Of a stretch of 64,000 nucleotides of DNA, positions 1 to 8,284 are shown piece after piece. This DNA is from Dinoroseobacter sp039192165 (GTDB taxonomy: Bacteria; Pseudomonadota; Alphaproteobacteria; Rhodobacterales; Rhodobacteraceae): assembly GCA_039192165.1 (NCBI GenBank), contig JBCCXD010000001.1:434001-498000 (forward strand), in the 5' to 3' direction. Each line of letters begins with the position of its first letter. Positions within the stretch are counted from its first letter, which is position 1. The position numbers and the translations under genes are program-made. The notes beneath the pieces are model-generated. The model was not told the origin of the DNA. It saw only the letters and a program-made list of their open reading frames with translations, and searched no databases.

Positions 1-2586
1 GCTGTCTACACTGAGGAAGCGCTTGCCCTTCTTGCCACAGGGGTTGGCGCAGTCAAAGACGCTGTAGTGTTCCGATTTCAGGAACGGGGCGCCTTCGAGC
101 GTCATCGTACCGCACACATGGTCGTTGGCCGCATCGATATCCGCTTTGGCAAAGCCAAGGTGGCGGAGCATGTCAAAGGTCGGATCGTTCAGCTTCTCGG
201 CGGGGATGCCGAGTGTTTTGGTGCAGAACTCCTCGCCCAGGGTCCACTGGTTGAACACGAACTTGATGTCAAAGGCCGAGGGCAAGGCTGCCTCGATCTT
301 TTCGATCTCCTCGGCGCCAAAGCCGTGACCGATCAACGACGTGTGGTTCACACCCGGCGCGTTCCCGAGGGTCCCGTGGCCGACCGCGTAGGAAACAATC
401 TCCTCAATCTGCGCCGCGCCGTAACCCAGTGTTTCAAGGGCCGAAGGGACGGAGCGGTTGATGATCTTGAAGTACCCACCGCCGGCGAGCTTCTTGAACT
501 TCACCAGCGCAAAGTCGGGCTCGATCCCGGTTGTATCACAGTCCATAACCAGCCCGATCGTGCCGGTGGGCGCAATCACAGTGGCCTGCGCGTTGCGGTA
601 GCCGTGCTTCTCGCCAAGCTCCAGCGCTTGATCCCAGCTGGACTTGGCGAGTGCCGCCAGCGTGTCGTCCGGGCAGTTGGCGTGGTCGAGCGGGACAGGC
701 TTTACAGCCAGGTCCTCATATCCGTTTGCCTTGCCATAGGCGGCGGTGCGGTGGTTCCGCATCACCCTCAGCATGTGCTGGCTGTTGGCCTCGTAGCCCG
801 GGAAAGTGCCCACTTCGGACGCGATCTCTGCCGACGTGGCATACGACACACCAGTCATGACGGCGGTCAGGGCGGCACACATTGCGCGGCCTTCGGGGCT
901 GTCATAGCCGTAGCCCATGTTCATCAGAAGCCCGCCAATATTGGCATAGCCGAGACCCAGCGTGCGATAGTCGTAGGACCGTTGCGCGATTTCCTTGGAG
1001 GGGAATTGCGCCATCAGGACGGACACTTCGAGGGTCAGTGTCCAAAGGCGCGTGGCATGCACGTAGGCCTCGGCATCAAATTTGCCGTCCTTATAGAAGG
1101 TCAGCAGGTTCATCGACGCCAGATTACAGGCCGTGTCGTCAAGAAACATGTACTCGGAACACGGGTTCGAGCCGCGGATCTGCCCGTCTTCGGGGCATGT
1201 GTGCCAGGCGTTGACCGTGTCATGGAACTGAATGCCCGGGTCGGCACAGGCCCATGCAGCGTGGCCGATCTGCTCCCACAGCTCGCGGGCTTTTATGGTT
1301 TCAGCAACCTTTCCGTCGGTGCGGCGGATCAGTTCCCAATCGGCATCGTCCTTGACCGCCTGCAGGAAGGCATCCGTGACACGGACGGAGTTGTTCGAGT
1401 TCTGACCGGAGACGGAGTTGTACGCCTCGCTGTCCCAATCGGTGTCATAGGTCGGGAACTCGATCGAGGAATAGCCCTGCTTGGCATAATCCAGCACGCG
1501 CTTGATATAGGTTTCCGGGATCTGAACCTTCTTGGCGTCGCGGATCGCAGCCTTCAACGCAGCGTTCTTAGCCGGATCAACCGCGTCCTCGCCAAGGCCA
1601 TCCCACTCACCGATCGCGGCGAAGATGCCATTCAGCTTGGCCTCATGAGTTTTTGAACCGGCCACAAGCGAGGCAACCTTCTGTTCCTCTTTCACTTTCC
1701 AGTTCACGAACTCCACGATGTCGGGATGATCTGCATCACAGATCACCATTTTGGCCGCCCGGCGCGTTGTCCCGCCTGACTTGATCGCGCCTGCAGCACG
1801 GTCCCCAATCTTGAGGAAGCCCATCAGGCCTGACGATTTGCCGCCGCCTGACAGGGCTTCCCCCTCGGCACGGAGGGAGGAGAAATTGGTACCCGTGCCT
1901 GAGCCATATTTGAAAAGACGTGCCTCGCGTACCCACAGGTCCATGATCCCGCCTTCGTTCACCAGATCGTCTGCGACAGACTGGATGAAACATGCGTGTG
2001 GCTGAGGGTGCTCGTAGGACGAGGTCGATTTGGTGAGCTTGCCGGTTTTAAAGTCGACATAATAGTGGCCCTGCGCCGGACCATCGATCCCGTAGGCCCA
2101 GTGCAACCCGGTGTTAAACCATTGTGGCGAGTTCGGCGCAGCCATCTGCTTGGCCAGCATGAACTGCATTTCTTCGAAATAGGCGCGCGCATCGTCTTCG
2201 GTCGAGAAGTACCCGCCCTTCCAACCCCAATAGGCCCAGGCGCCTGCAAGGCGGCGGAACACCTGCTTCGCCGAGGTTTCGCCCCCGTACCGCTGATCTT
2301 CCGGCAGTCGCTTCAGAGCCGCCTCATCCGGCACCGACCGCCACAGAAAAGACGGGACACCTTTTTCGCGCACTGGCTTCAGCGCTGCTGCCACGCCCGC
2401 TTTGCGAAAATACTTCTGTGCAATCACGTCCGACGCCACCTGGCTCCAGGAGGACGGGACTTCCAGCTCGTCGAGCTTGAACACAATCGAGCCGTCCGGA
2501 TTGCGGATTTCGGAAGTGGTTATTGAGAATTCGATACCGGACAGTGCTTCCTGTCCGTCTGTTGTAAAATGGCGTTCGATTTTCAT
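1..2586 (-). CDS. nrdJ: Vitamin B12-dependent (class II) ribonucleotide reductase, N-terminal part
   Basis: Reduces ribonucleotides to deoxyribonucleotides using adenosylcobalamin, so it needs no oxygen and no small subunit. The reading frame is open for 862 codons from ATG at 2586 and leaves the window at position 1; family members are about 1200 residues, so the C-terminal third is missing here. Visible landmarks are the sequence KYGSGTGTNFSSLRAEGE, the finger-loop NPCSEY near 1150, the segment ATVIAPTGTIGL, and a Cys pair in DCANPCGKKGK at the edge. The start follows a purine-rich stretch and gives the usual MKIERHF N-terminus. It is preceded by a long leader with NrdR-like boxes. The family call is very secure. 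Confidence 0.95.
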   Translation of the reverse strand, partial: MKIERHFTTDGQEALSGIEFSITTSEIRNPDGSIVFKLDELEVPSSWSQVASDVIAQKYFRKAGVAAALKPVREKGVPSFLWRSVPDEAALKRLPEDQRYGGETSAKQVFRRLAGAWAYWGWKGGYFSTEDDARAYFEEMQFMLAKQMAAPNSPQWFNTGLHWAYGIDGPAQGHYYVDFKTGKLTKSTSSYEHPQPHACFIQSVADDLVNEGGIMDLWVREARLFKYGSGTGTNFSSLRAEGEALSGGGKSSGLMGFLKIGDRAAGAIKSGGTTRRAAKMVICDADHPDIVEFVNWKVKEEQKVASLVAGSKTHEAKLNGIFAAIGEWDGLGEDAVDPAKNAALKAAIRDAKKVQIPETYIKRVLDYAKQGYSSIEFPTYDTDWDSEAYNSVSGQNSNNSVRVTDAFLQAVKDDADWELIRRTDGKVAETIKARELWEQIGHAAWACADPGIQFHDTVNAWHTCPEDGQIRGSNPCSEYMFLDDTACNLASMNLLTFYKDGKFDAEAYVHATRLWTLTLEVSVLMAQFPSKEIAQRSYDYRTLGLGYANIGGLLMNMGYGYDSPEGRAMCAALTAVMTGVSYATSAEIASEVGTFPGYEANSQHMLRVMRNHRTAAYGKANGYEDLAVKPVPLDHANCPDDTLAALAKSSWDQALELGEKHGYRNAQATVIAPTGTIGLVMDCDTTGIEPDFALVKFKKLAGGGYFKIINRSVPSALETLGYGAAQIEEIVSYAVGHGTLGNAPGVNHTSLIGHGFGAEEIEKIEAALPSAFDIKFVFNQWTLGEEFCTKTLGIPAEKLNDPTFDMLRHLGFAKADIDAANDHVCGTMTLEGAPFLKSEHYSVFDCANPCGKKGKRFLSVDS

Positions 2587-2689
2587 GTCTGCCCCATGTT
2601 GGCCATTCGTCATACGACCATGCGGTTGCTCCGCCGTGCCGCTACCCAGTCTCGTGCGGAGGAGGACCGACTGACACAGCGCCTCCGGC

Positions 2690-2713
2690 GTACGAAATGC
2701 CGGCATCTCGTAC
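2690..2713. repeat. 24-base near-perfect palindrome in the nrdJ leader
   Basis: The arms GTACGA and TCGTAC flank the centre ATGCCGGCAT; 22 of 24 positions match their complement. It sits about 100 bases before the nrdJ start, inside the probable untranslated leader. It could fold as an RNA hairpin or be a protein site. There is no T-run after it, so it is not a simple terminator. Confidence 0.55.
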
Positions 2714-2745
2714 TAAGGACATTGTCGCTGTGGTTTTATCGGAGA

Positions 2746-2760
2746 CCTACCAAATGTAGG
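2746..2760. promoter_or_regulatory. Putative NrdR box (proximal)
   Basis: An inverted repeat CCTAC-N5-GTAGG. On the minus strand it reads CCTACATTTGGTAGG, close to the NrdR consensus core CTATATATAG-like pattern and to the second copy 65 bases upstream of it. NrdR represses nrd genes when nucleotide pools are high. The assignment rests on pattern and location only. Confidence 0.45.
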
Positions 2761-2810
2761 GGTCGCCTCCTCCGCCAGCACAAGTTGGCGTAGAAACTGC
2801 ACTTTGGTCA

Positions 2811-2825
2811 ACTACATTTTGTGAT
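2811..2825. promoter_or_regulatory. Putative NrdR box (distal)
   Basis: ACTACATTTTGTGAT matches the proximal box in the pattern CTACATTTnGT. The centres of the two boxes are 65 bases apart, near six helical turns, so both would lie on the same face of the DNA. Paired boxes are the usual arrangement for NrdR. Confidence 0.45.
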
Positions 2826-3002
2826 GGCGTGAAGACAAAATACTATTGACGGTGCATAACCCTAGATTCTCTTAGGATTCCTCGGGGCCACAAAGCCAAG
2901 GCTGTTGAAAATTTGCCACGGATTTTGCCTATCGTGTTGGCAATACCGATTCGAGTTTGACGATCAGACCCCAAGATAATGCGCCCACGCGCCCGCGAAA
3001 GA

Positions 3003-3016
3003 CACTACATCTAGTG
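3003..3016. promoter_or_regulatory. Third NrdR-like inverted repeat near tRNA-Pro
   Basis: CACTACATCTAGTG is an inverted repeat (CACTA/TAGTG) that fits the NrdR-box pattern about as well as the two boxes nearer nrdJ. It is more than 400 bases from the nrdJ start and only 17 bases beyond the 3' end of the tRNA-Pro gene, so its role is uncertain. Confidence 0.3.
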
Positions 3017-3032
3017 GTCTACTTGGTGGAAG

Positions 3033-3109
3033 TGGTCGGGGCGGCGAGATTCGAACTCACGACCCCCTGTACCCAAAACAGGTGCGCTACCAGACTGCGC
3101 CACGCCCCG
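3033..3109 (-). tRNA. tRNA-Pro (anticodon TGG)
   Basis: The minus strand folds as a standard cloverleaf: acceptor stem CGGGGCG/CGCCCCG, anticodon stem CCTGT/ACAGG around the loop TTTGGGT giving anticodon TGG, and the T-loop GTTCGAATC. The 3' CCA is encoded (complement of 3033-3035). It lies 51 bases downstream of the DUF192 gene on the same strand. Confidence 0.96.
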
Positions 3110-3160
3110 ACGCCCGACTGATTACTGCCAAGCTTTCGGTTTGGAAAGCCCTAATCGCGC

Positions 3161-3640
3161 TCATTCTTCGGAACAATGCCATGCCGCGTCCTCTCCCAGC
3201 GATAAGTGACGCAACTCCGTGCCCGGAGCGATGCCAAACTGGCTAACCAGACCGGCATTCAGCTCCAGCACCAAAAGAATATCCGAACCACCGGGGATCG
3301 GCGTTTCGTCCAGCGGAACTGCATTTTCGTGCACATGCTGCACGACCCCGCGCGCGTTTACAAAAAGCATGTCCAACGGGATCAGCGTGTTGCGCATCCA
3401 GAACGAAACCGATTGCGGGCGCTCATAGATAAACAGCATTCCTGCACGGCGCGGCATGCTTTCCCGAAACATCAAACCCTGGGCCCGGCTTTCGGGTGTG
3501 TCCGCAAGTTCGACCGTAAAGGTCGCCTTTCCCCACGGACCGCGCAGATCGACACGGTCAGGCGCGCACGCCGCAAACGCGACAGTCGTCCAACCACTAC
3601 AAAAAAAGAAGACAACCAGAACGAGGCGGCGGAGCGTCAT
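3161..3640 (-). CDS. DUF192 family exported protein
   Basis: A protein of 159 residues with an N-terminal signal peptide (hydrophobic LVLVVFFFCSGWTTVAFA, cleavage after AFA-A). The DUF192 core follows: VELADTPESRAQGLMFRESM, then FWMRNTLIPLDMLFV and a C-terminal LELNAG segment. The biochemical role of the family is not established; members are small periplasmic or extracellular beta-rich proteins. The ATG at 3640 overlaps the stop of the upstream cold-shock gene in an ATGA, so translation is probably coupled. A longer frame extending upstream merely runs through the cold-shock gene out of frame. Confidence 0.88.
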   Translation of the reverse strand: MTLRRLVLVVFFFCSGWTTVAFAACAPDRVDLRGPWGKATFTVELADTPESRAQGLMFRESMPRRAGMLFIYERPQSVSFWMRNTLIPLDMLFVNARGVVQHVHENAVPLDETPIPGGSDILLVLELNAGLVSQFGIAPGTELRHLSLGEDAAWHCSEE

Positions 3641-4146
3641 TCCTCGTCGACGGCCGTGTCCCAGCTCAACACTTCCAGAGCGAGTCGGCCGCGGTCGCTG
3701 TCGCCCACGCGCAGCGCCACTGCCTCGCCGGCCTGCAGATCGGAAAACCCGCACCGACGCAGCACATCCATATGAACGAAGATGTCGTCGCTGGATCCGA
3801 AAACATTGACGAAGCCAAAGCCCTTGATCTTGTCGAACCACTTCACCCGGCCAGGCATGATCGGGATATCCTCGAAGCTTTGCCCCAGCGCTGCCTCGCC
3901 ATCGGCGGCGTCTCCGCCCTCCGGGGGCAGGATCGACAGCACTTCTGTGGCCTGAATTCCACGCGGGGTCTCCTGCACCCGGATTTCGATCCGCGCGCCA
4001 TCGGCCACCGAGCTTTGTCCAAAGTTGCGAAGAACGTTTGCGTGCAGAAGAATATCAGGGCCGTCGGTCTCTCCCACGACAAACCCAAATCCTTTCTTAG
4101 GATCGAACCATTTTACGGTCCCGTTAATGGTGGGACTGTCTGCCAT
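3637..4146 (-). CDS. Two-domain cold-shock protein
   Basis: Carries two cold-shock domains in tandem in 169 residues. The first has GTVKWFDPKKGFGFV near residues 8-22; the second has GRVKWFDKIKGFGFV near 99-113. Both keep the RNP1-like KGFGFV motif; RNP2-like segments are DILLHANVL and DIFVHMDVL. Such proteins bind single-stranded nucleic acid and act as RNA chaperones or regulators in the cytoplasm. I chose the ATG at 4146 (MADSPTING) because the upstream extension to 4239 starts with GTG and adds a low-similarity tail. Double-CSD proteins of this size are typical of Rhodobacterales. Confidence 0.92.
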   Translation of the reverse strand: MADSPTINGTVKWFDPKKGFGFVVGETDGPDILLHANVLRNFGQSSVADGARIEIRVQETPRGIQATEVLSILPPEGGDAADGEAALGQSFEDIPIMPGRVKWFDKIKGFGFVNVFGSSDDIFVHMDVLRRCGFSDLQAGEAVALRVGDSDRGRLALEVLSWDTAVDEE

Positions 4147-4301
4147 AGGTTTCTGCACAGTCTTGGTCCGGGTTGACGTCGTGATGGAGCCCGTGAGCGC
4201 CGGAGAGTTCGTTAATGGTTTCAATTTTTCCACCGGCACGCAAGAAAAACTTTCAGTTTTAGGACGTTATCCTTGAAGCTTCATATACACTCCAAAAACA
4301 C

Positions 4302-4907
4302 TCAGGGATTCAAACGGCTGATATTCCATGACTTTTCGCCTTTTACGCGAGTCCAGCGAAAACGATCGTGCAACCTATAATCCCCATCCGCCCAGAATTC
4401 GATCTCTGTGGGTGTGATCCGGTAGCCACCCCAAAACGGAGGACGCTTTGGGTTCAACCCTTTTTCCAAGCCCAGCTTTGCCGCTTCGGCCATTAAGGCA
4501 GCCCGACTTTCAAGCGGTTGCGACTGATGCGAGGCCCAGGCACCGATACGGCTTTTGAGAGAGCGGGTATTATAGTAGTGATCGGCTTGCGGACCGTCCT
4601 CGCGGGTCACCTCGCCCCGAACGCGGAGCTGCCGGCGCAAAGACTTCCAGTGCATAACGAAAGCTGCCTTTCCGGTGCCGTCCAACTCTTGAGCCTTTAC
4701 GGATCCGTAATTGGTGTAGAACACAAAGGCGTCGTCTTCGATTTCCTTTAGCAACACCATGCGCGCGTTGGGCAGACCGTCGGCATCAACCGTCGACAAG
4801 GCCATCGCATTCGGGTCGTTGATTTCGGACGCTTCCGCTTCGGCAAGCCATTGACGGGCCAATTCAAACGGGTTGTCTCCTGCGAACTTTCCGGTTCTGT
4901 CGCTCAT
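4302..4907 (-). CDS. pdxH: Pyridoxamine 5'-phosphate oxidase
   Basis: Oxidises pyridoxamine or pyridoxine 5'-phosphate to pyridoxal 5'-phosphate with FMN, the last step of vitamin B6 salvage and synthesis. At 201 residues it is slightly shorter than the E. coli enzyme. Landmarks are the substrate and FMN segment NARMVLLKEIEDDAFVFYTNYGS, AAFVMHWKSLRRQLRVRG, and the C-terminal signature FWADGDYRLHDRFRW followed by the conserved RLNP end. It is transcribed away from fabI, with a 93-base gap that must hold both promoters. Confidence 0.96.
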   Translation of the reverse strand: MSDRTGKFAGDNPFELARQWLAEAEASEINDPNAMALSTVDADGLPNARMVLLKEIEDDAFVFYTNYGSVKAQELDGTGKAAFVMHWKSLRRQLRVRGEVTREDGPQADHYYNTRSLKSRIGAWASHQSQPLESRAALMAEAAKLGLEKGLNPKRPPFWGGYRITPTEIEFWADGDYRLHDRFRWTRVKGEKSWNISRLNP

Positions 4908-5000
4908 ACTTGGCCTTTCGGATGAGGCGGTGTGCTCTCTTGATGGATAACAGGCTTTCGCCTAAAGGGGCGAGACGGACAAGTGGATTAGAGGCGAAAA

Positions 5001-5816
5001 ATGTCAACTGGGCTTATGCAAGGCAAACGCGGGCTGATCATGGGACTGGCGAATGACAAATCGATTGCCTGGGGCATTGCCCAGGCGCTTGCCGATGCTG
5101 GCGCGGAATTGGCGCTGACCTATCAGGGAGATGCCTTTCGCAAACGTGCGATCCCGCTGGCCGAAAAACTTGGGATCGAAGAAGTCCTTGATTGCGATGT
5201 CGGCGATGCCGCGTCGCTGGATGCGGTTTTTGAGCGGCTTGAAAAGGTCTGGGGCAAGCTCGATTTCGTTGTCCATGCGATCGGATTCTCCGACAAGGAA
5301 CAGCTGCGCGGGCGCTATGTCGACACGACTTCCGAAAACTTCAACATGACCATGGACATCTCGGTTTTTTCGTTCACTGCGGTGTGCCAGCGCGCTGAGA
5401 AACTCATGACAGAGGGCGGATCCTGTCTGACGCTGACATATTACGGCGCCGAAAAGGTCATGCCGCATTACAATGTGATGGGTGTCGCAAAAGCCGCGCT
5501 TGAAGCATCCGTGCGGTATCTTGCAGAAGATCTCGGCAAGAGCGGTATCCGCGTCAACGCCATCAGCGCGGGCACGATTAAGACGCTGGCTGCCTCGGGC
5601 ATCGGAGACTTCCGCTACATTATGCGCTGGAACGAGTACAATGCGCCGCTGCGCAGAACGGTTACTCAAGACGAGGTGGGCCAGTCTGCGCTGTATCTGC
5701 TTTCGGACATGGGCCGCGCCGTGACCGGCGAGATACACCACGTGGATGCAGGCTACCATGTCGTTGGCATGAAAGCCGTTGACGCGCCAGATATCGAAGC
5801 GCCAGTCAAGAAATGA
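5001..5816 (+). CDS. fabI: Enoyl-[acyl-carrier-protein] reductase (NADH)
   Basis: Catalyses the last reduction of each fatty acid elongation cycle in the cytoplasm. It is an atypical short-chain dehydrogenase: the nucleotide-binding start is GLANDKSIAWGIAQAL instead of the usual TGxxxGIG, and the catalytic pair sits at Tyr157 and Lys164 (YNVMGVAK), preceded by TYYGAEKV. The 271-residue length is normal. The ATG has GAGGCG nine bases upstream. Its stop overlaps the next gene's ATG (ATGA). Confidence 0.97.
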   Translation: MSTGLMQGKRGLIMGLANDKSIAWGIAQALADAGAELALTYQGDAFRKRAIPLAEKLGIEEVLDCDVGDAASLDAVFERLEKVWGKLDFVVHAIGFSDKEQLRGRYVDTTSENFNMTMDISVFSFTAVCQRAEKLMTEGGSCLTLTYYGAEKVMPHYNVMGVAKAALEASVRYLAEDLGKSGIRVNAISAGTIKTLAASGIGDFRYIMRWNEYNAPLRRTVTQDEVGQSALYLLSDMGRAVTGEIHHVDAGYHVVGMKAVDAPDIEAPVKK

Positions 5817-6424
5817 CACTGGCGGCCTTTGCCTCAATTGCACTTATTCATCTGATGGCCGCGATCAGTCCCGGGCCGTCCTTCGTGGTGATCACACGGG
5901 TTGCGGCGGCCGATGGATTGCGCAACGCACTTGTAATGGCGCTTGCGTTCGGGCTTGGCGCGACAATCTGGGCGGGCGCGGCGATGCTTGGCCTCGCAGC
6001 GCTTTTCAAAATTGCACCTATCCTGCTGGCCGCGATGAAATTTGCCGGAGCGGCTTTTCTGGTTTTCGTTGCCATCATGATGTGGCGGCACGCGTCAGAT
6101 CCGTTGCCAGACCTGGAAGCGGGCGGCAGAAAGACGGCCTGGGCCGCGTTTGAGCTCGGGCTTTTGACGCAGCTCTCAAACCCAAAGGTGCCGGTCTTTT
6201 TCGGCGCTGTTTTTGTCGGAATTCTGCCACCAGGAATTACCCTGACCGAAACCGCATTGATCCTGACGCTGGTGTTGCTCGTTGAGGCGGGATGGTATGT
6301 GATCGTGGCGCGGGTCTTTTCGCTGCCGCAGGCGCGGCGCGCCTATCTGCGCCTGAAAACAACGCTCGACCGGGTGTTCGGCGGGCTGATTGCACTTTTC
6401 GGTGTGAAGATCGCGACCAGCTGA
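5813..6424 (+). CDS. LysE family translocator (amino acid exporter)
   Basis: A 203-residue inner-membrane protein with about six hydrophobic segments, beginning with the family signature AAISPGPSFVVITRVAAADG. Another typical motif is QLSNPKVPVFFGAVF in the middle. Members (LysE/RhtB) export amino acids or related small metabolites; the substrate here cannot be read from sequence. The ATGA overlap with fabI implies translational coupling even though the functions look unrelated. Confidence 0.9.
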   Translation: MTLAAFASIALIHLMAAISPGPSFVVITRVAAADGLRNALVMALAFGLGATIWAGAAMLGLAALFKIAPILLAAMKFAGAAFLVFVAIMMWRHASDPLPDLEAGGRKTAWAAFELGLLTQLSNPKVPVFFGAVFVGILPPGITLTETALILTLVLLVEAGWYVIVARVFSLPQARRAYLRLKTTLDRVFGGLIALFGVKIATS

Positions 6425-6510
6425 CTTGATCGTTTTTCTACATTCTGTGGCAAGTCCGTCGGGGCTTTTGTACAAAGCGGCGCAAACCGAGACGAGGGGA
6501 TTCGCAGGCC

Positions 6511-7014
6511 ATGACCGATCAGTTGCCGCACGAAAAAGGCTTTCATGTCAGCTGGGACCAGATCCATCGTGACAGCCGGGCCCTAGCCTGGCGGCTTGAT
6601 AAGCGTGGCCCGGGTGAGGATGGCGCCTGGCGGATGATCCTTGCGATCACCCGAGGCGGAATGGCACCTGCGATGATCGTGGCGCGCGAGCTTGATATAC
6701 GGCAGGTCGCGACGATCTCGGTGCAGTCCTATCACCACCAAACTCAGGGGCAGACGACCGTGCTGAACGAGCCGGATCCGAAGCTTGTCGGGGATGGGAC
6801 CGGTGTTCTGGTCATCGACGATCTGGTTGATAGCGGTCGCACGCTCGAGGTGGTACGTGACATGTACCCAAAGGCGCATTTCGCCACCGTCTATGCCAAA
6901 CCAAAAGGGGAGCCGATGGTGAACACGTTCATCACCAGCGTCAGCCAGGATACCTGGATCTTCTTTCCATGGGACATGGCGCTGCAATACGTTGATCCCT
7001 ATCGCGGCGCCTGA
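6511..7014 (+). CDS. gpt: Xanthine(-guanine) phosphoribosyltransferase
   Basis: Transfers the ribose-phosphate of PRPP to xanthine or guanine in purine salvage. The PRPP-binding motif is GVLVIDDLVDSGRTL, and RGGMAPAMIVARELDI forms the other active-site loop. The C-terminal WIFFPWD is characteristic of Gpt rather than hypoxanthine enzymes. At 167 residues it is slightly longer than E. coli Gpt (152). It ends six bases before the aminotransferase gene, so the two are likely cotranscribed. Confidence 0.94.
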   Translation: MTDQLPHEKGFHVSWDQIHRDSRALAWRLDKRGPGEDGAWRMILAITRGGMAPAMIVARELDIRQVATISVQSYHHQTQGQTTVLNEPDPKLVGDGTGVLVIDDLVDSGRTLEVVRDMYPKAHFATVYAKPKGEPMVNTFITSVSQDTWIFFPWDMALQYVDPYRGA

Positions 7015-7020
7015 GCGCCT

Positions 7021-8196
7021 ATGGGTCCGATAAACCCTGCCATCGCTGCCACACAGGCCCCGCCCGTGATGGAGGCCCGCCGCTGGCTTAATGAGGCGCG
7101 TCTGCCCGAGGGTTTGCCGCTGCTGAATGTCAGCCAGGCCGCGCCCACTGCCCCGCCCCCGCGCCCGTTGCGCGAAGCCATGGCGGAGGCGGTCCTGAAC
7201 GACCCGCCCGCGCATCTCTATGGTCCCGTTCTCGGCCTGCCAGAGCTGCGTGCAACATTGGCGGCCGAGATCTCGACGCTCTACGACGGCCCTGTAAAGG
7301 ACACCCACGTCGCGATCACATCGGGCTGCAACCAGGCTTTCGCGGCAGTGATGGCAACACTTGCAGGCCCGGGCGACAATGCGATCCTGCCCCTGCCGTG
7401 GTATTTCAACCATCAAATGTGGCTGAGCATGCAGGGTGTCGCGGCGCGACCGCTACCTGCCGGTGATGATCTTGTCCCCGACCCCGAACGTGCCGCCGCA
7501 CTGATCGACGATCGCACTCGCGCAATTGTGCTTGTGAGCCCCAACAATCCCACCGGCGCCGAATATCCCATACCAGTTATGGCAGCTTTTCGCGATCTTG
7601 CCCGGTCCCGCGGACTGGCGCTGATTGTCGATGAAACGTACCGCGACTTTCACGGGCAGACCGGAGCACCGCACACGCTCTTTGCGGATCCAGACTGGGA
7701 CGACACTGTGGTGCACCTTTACTCGTTCTCCAAAGCCTACCGCCTGACCGGGCACCGGGTCGGTGCACTGGCAACCTCGCCTGCGCGTCTGGCGCAGGTG
7801 GAGAAATTTCTCGATACAGTGCAGATATGCGCGCCGCAACTGGGACAGCGTGCTGCCCTGTGGGGCATGCAAAACCTGCGCGATTGGCTGGCAGAGGAAC
7901 GGCTGGAGACGCTCGCGCGCCGCGACGCGCTCAGGGCTGCGTTCCAGCGACTGCCCGGCTGGGAGCTTCTTGGGGCCGGGGCATATTTCGGCTACGCCCG
8001 CCACGGGTTTGATGCCTCCTCGCACCAACTTGCGCAGCGCATGGTCTCGGAGATCGGGGCGCTCGCTTTGCCAGGGACAATGTTCGCACCTGAGGGGCAC
8101 CCGGGCGCCGACAAGGAAATGCGCTTTGCCTTTGCCAATATTGATGCGGACGGCATTTCCGAGCTGGCCGCGCGGCTGGCAGGCTATACCCCCTGA
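7021..8196 (+). CDS. Class I/II pyridoxal-phosphate aminotransferase
   Basis: A fold-type I aminotransferase of 391 residues. The landmarks are GPVLGLPELR, the TSGCNQAF segment, the cofactor motif VSPNNPTGAEYP, VDETYRDF, and the PLP-lysine motif YSFSKAYRLTGHRVG. The substrate is not evident; relatives in Rhodobacterales are annotated only as aminotransferases. The frame begins with ATG immediately after gpt, so I used that start although it has no clear ribosome site. A short GC-rich hairpin (8222-8238) separates it from ppiD. Confidence 0.88.
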   Translation: MGPINPAIAATQAPPVMEARRWLNEARLPEGLPLLNVSQAAPTAPPPRPLREAMAEAVLNDPPAHLYGPVLGLPELRATLAAEISTLYDGPVKDTHVAITSGCNQAFAAVMATLAGPGDNAILPLPWYFNHQMWLSMQGVAARPLPAGDDLVPDPERAAALIDDRTRAIVLVSPNNPTGAEYPIPVMAAFRDLARSRGLALIVDETYRDFHGQTGAPHTLFADPDWDDTVVHLYSFSKAYRLTGHRVGALATSPARLAQVEKFLDTVQICAPQLGQRAALWGMQNLRDWLAEERLETLARRDALRAAFQRLPGWELLGAGAYFGYARHGFDASSHQLAQRMVSEIGALALPGTMFAPEGHPGADKEMRFAFANIDADGISELAARLAGYTP

Positions 8197-8284
8197 CCCA
8201 CCGGCGAGAACGACCCTTGCCGCCCTGCCCCGCAGGGCCTAAACGTGTCGAGACCGCTTGATCAGCAGGGGAGCGCCGGGCGCG

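Larger units (their letters stand above)
2587..3032. other. Intergenic leader of nrdJ, no protein gene
   Basis: This 446-base stretch lies between the tRNA-Pro gene and nrdJ, both on the minus strand. It holds three NrdR-like inverted repeats and a 24-base near-perfect palindrome, listed separately. I saw no reading frame with family resemblance and no B12-box (GCCACTG) that would indicate a cobalamin riboswitch. Confidence 0.6.

Noticed and set aside
67..1656. Long open frame on the plus strand opposite nrdJ
   Set aside because: It is the complement of a well-conserved coding sequence; its translation has no family resemblance.
2587..3032. Cobalamin riboswitch before nrdJ
   Set aside because: No B12-box sequence or expected paired regions could be found on the minus strand.
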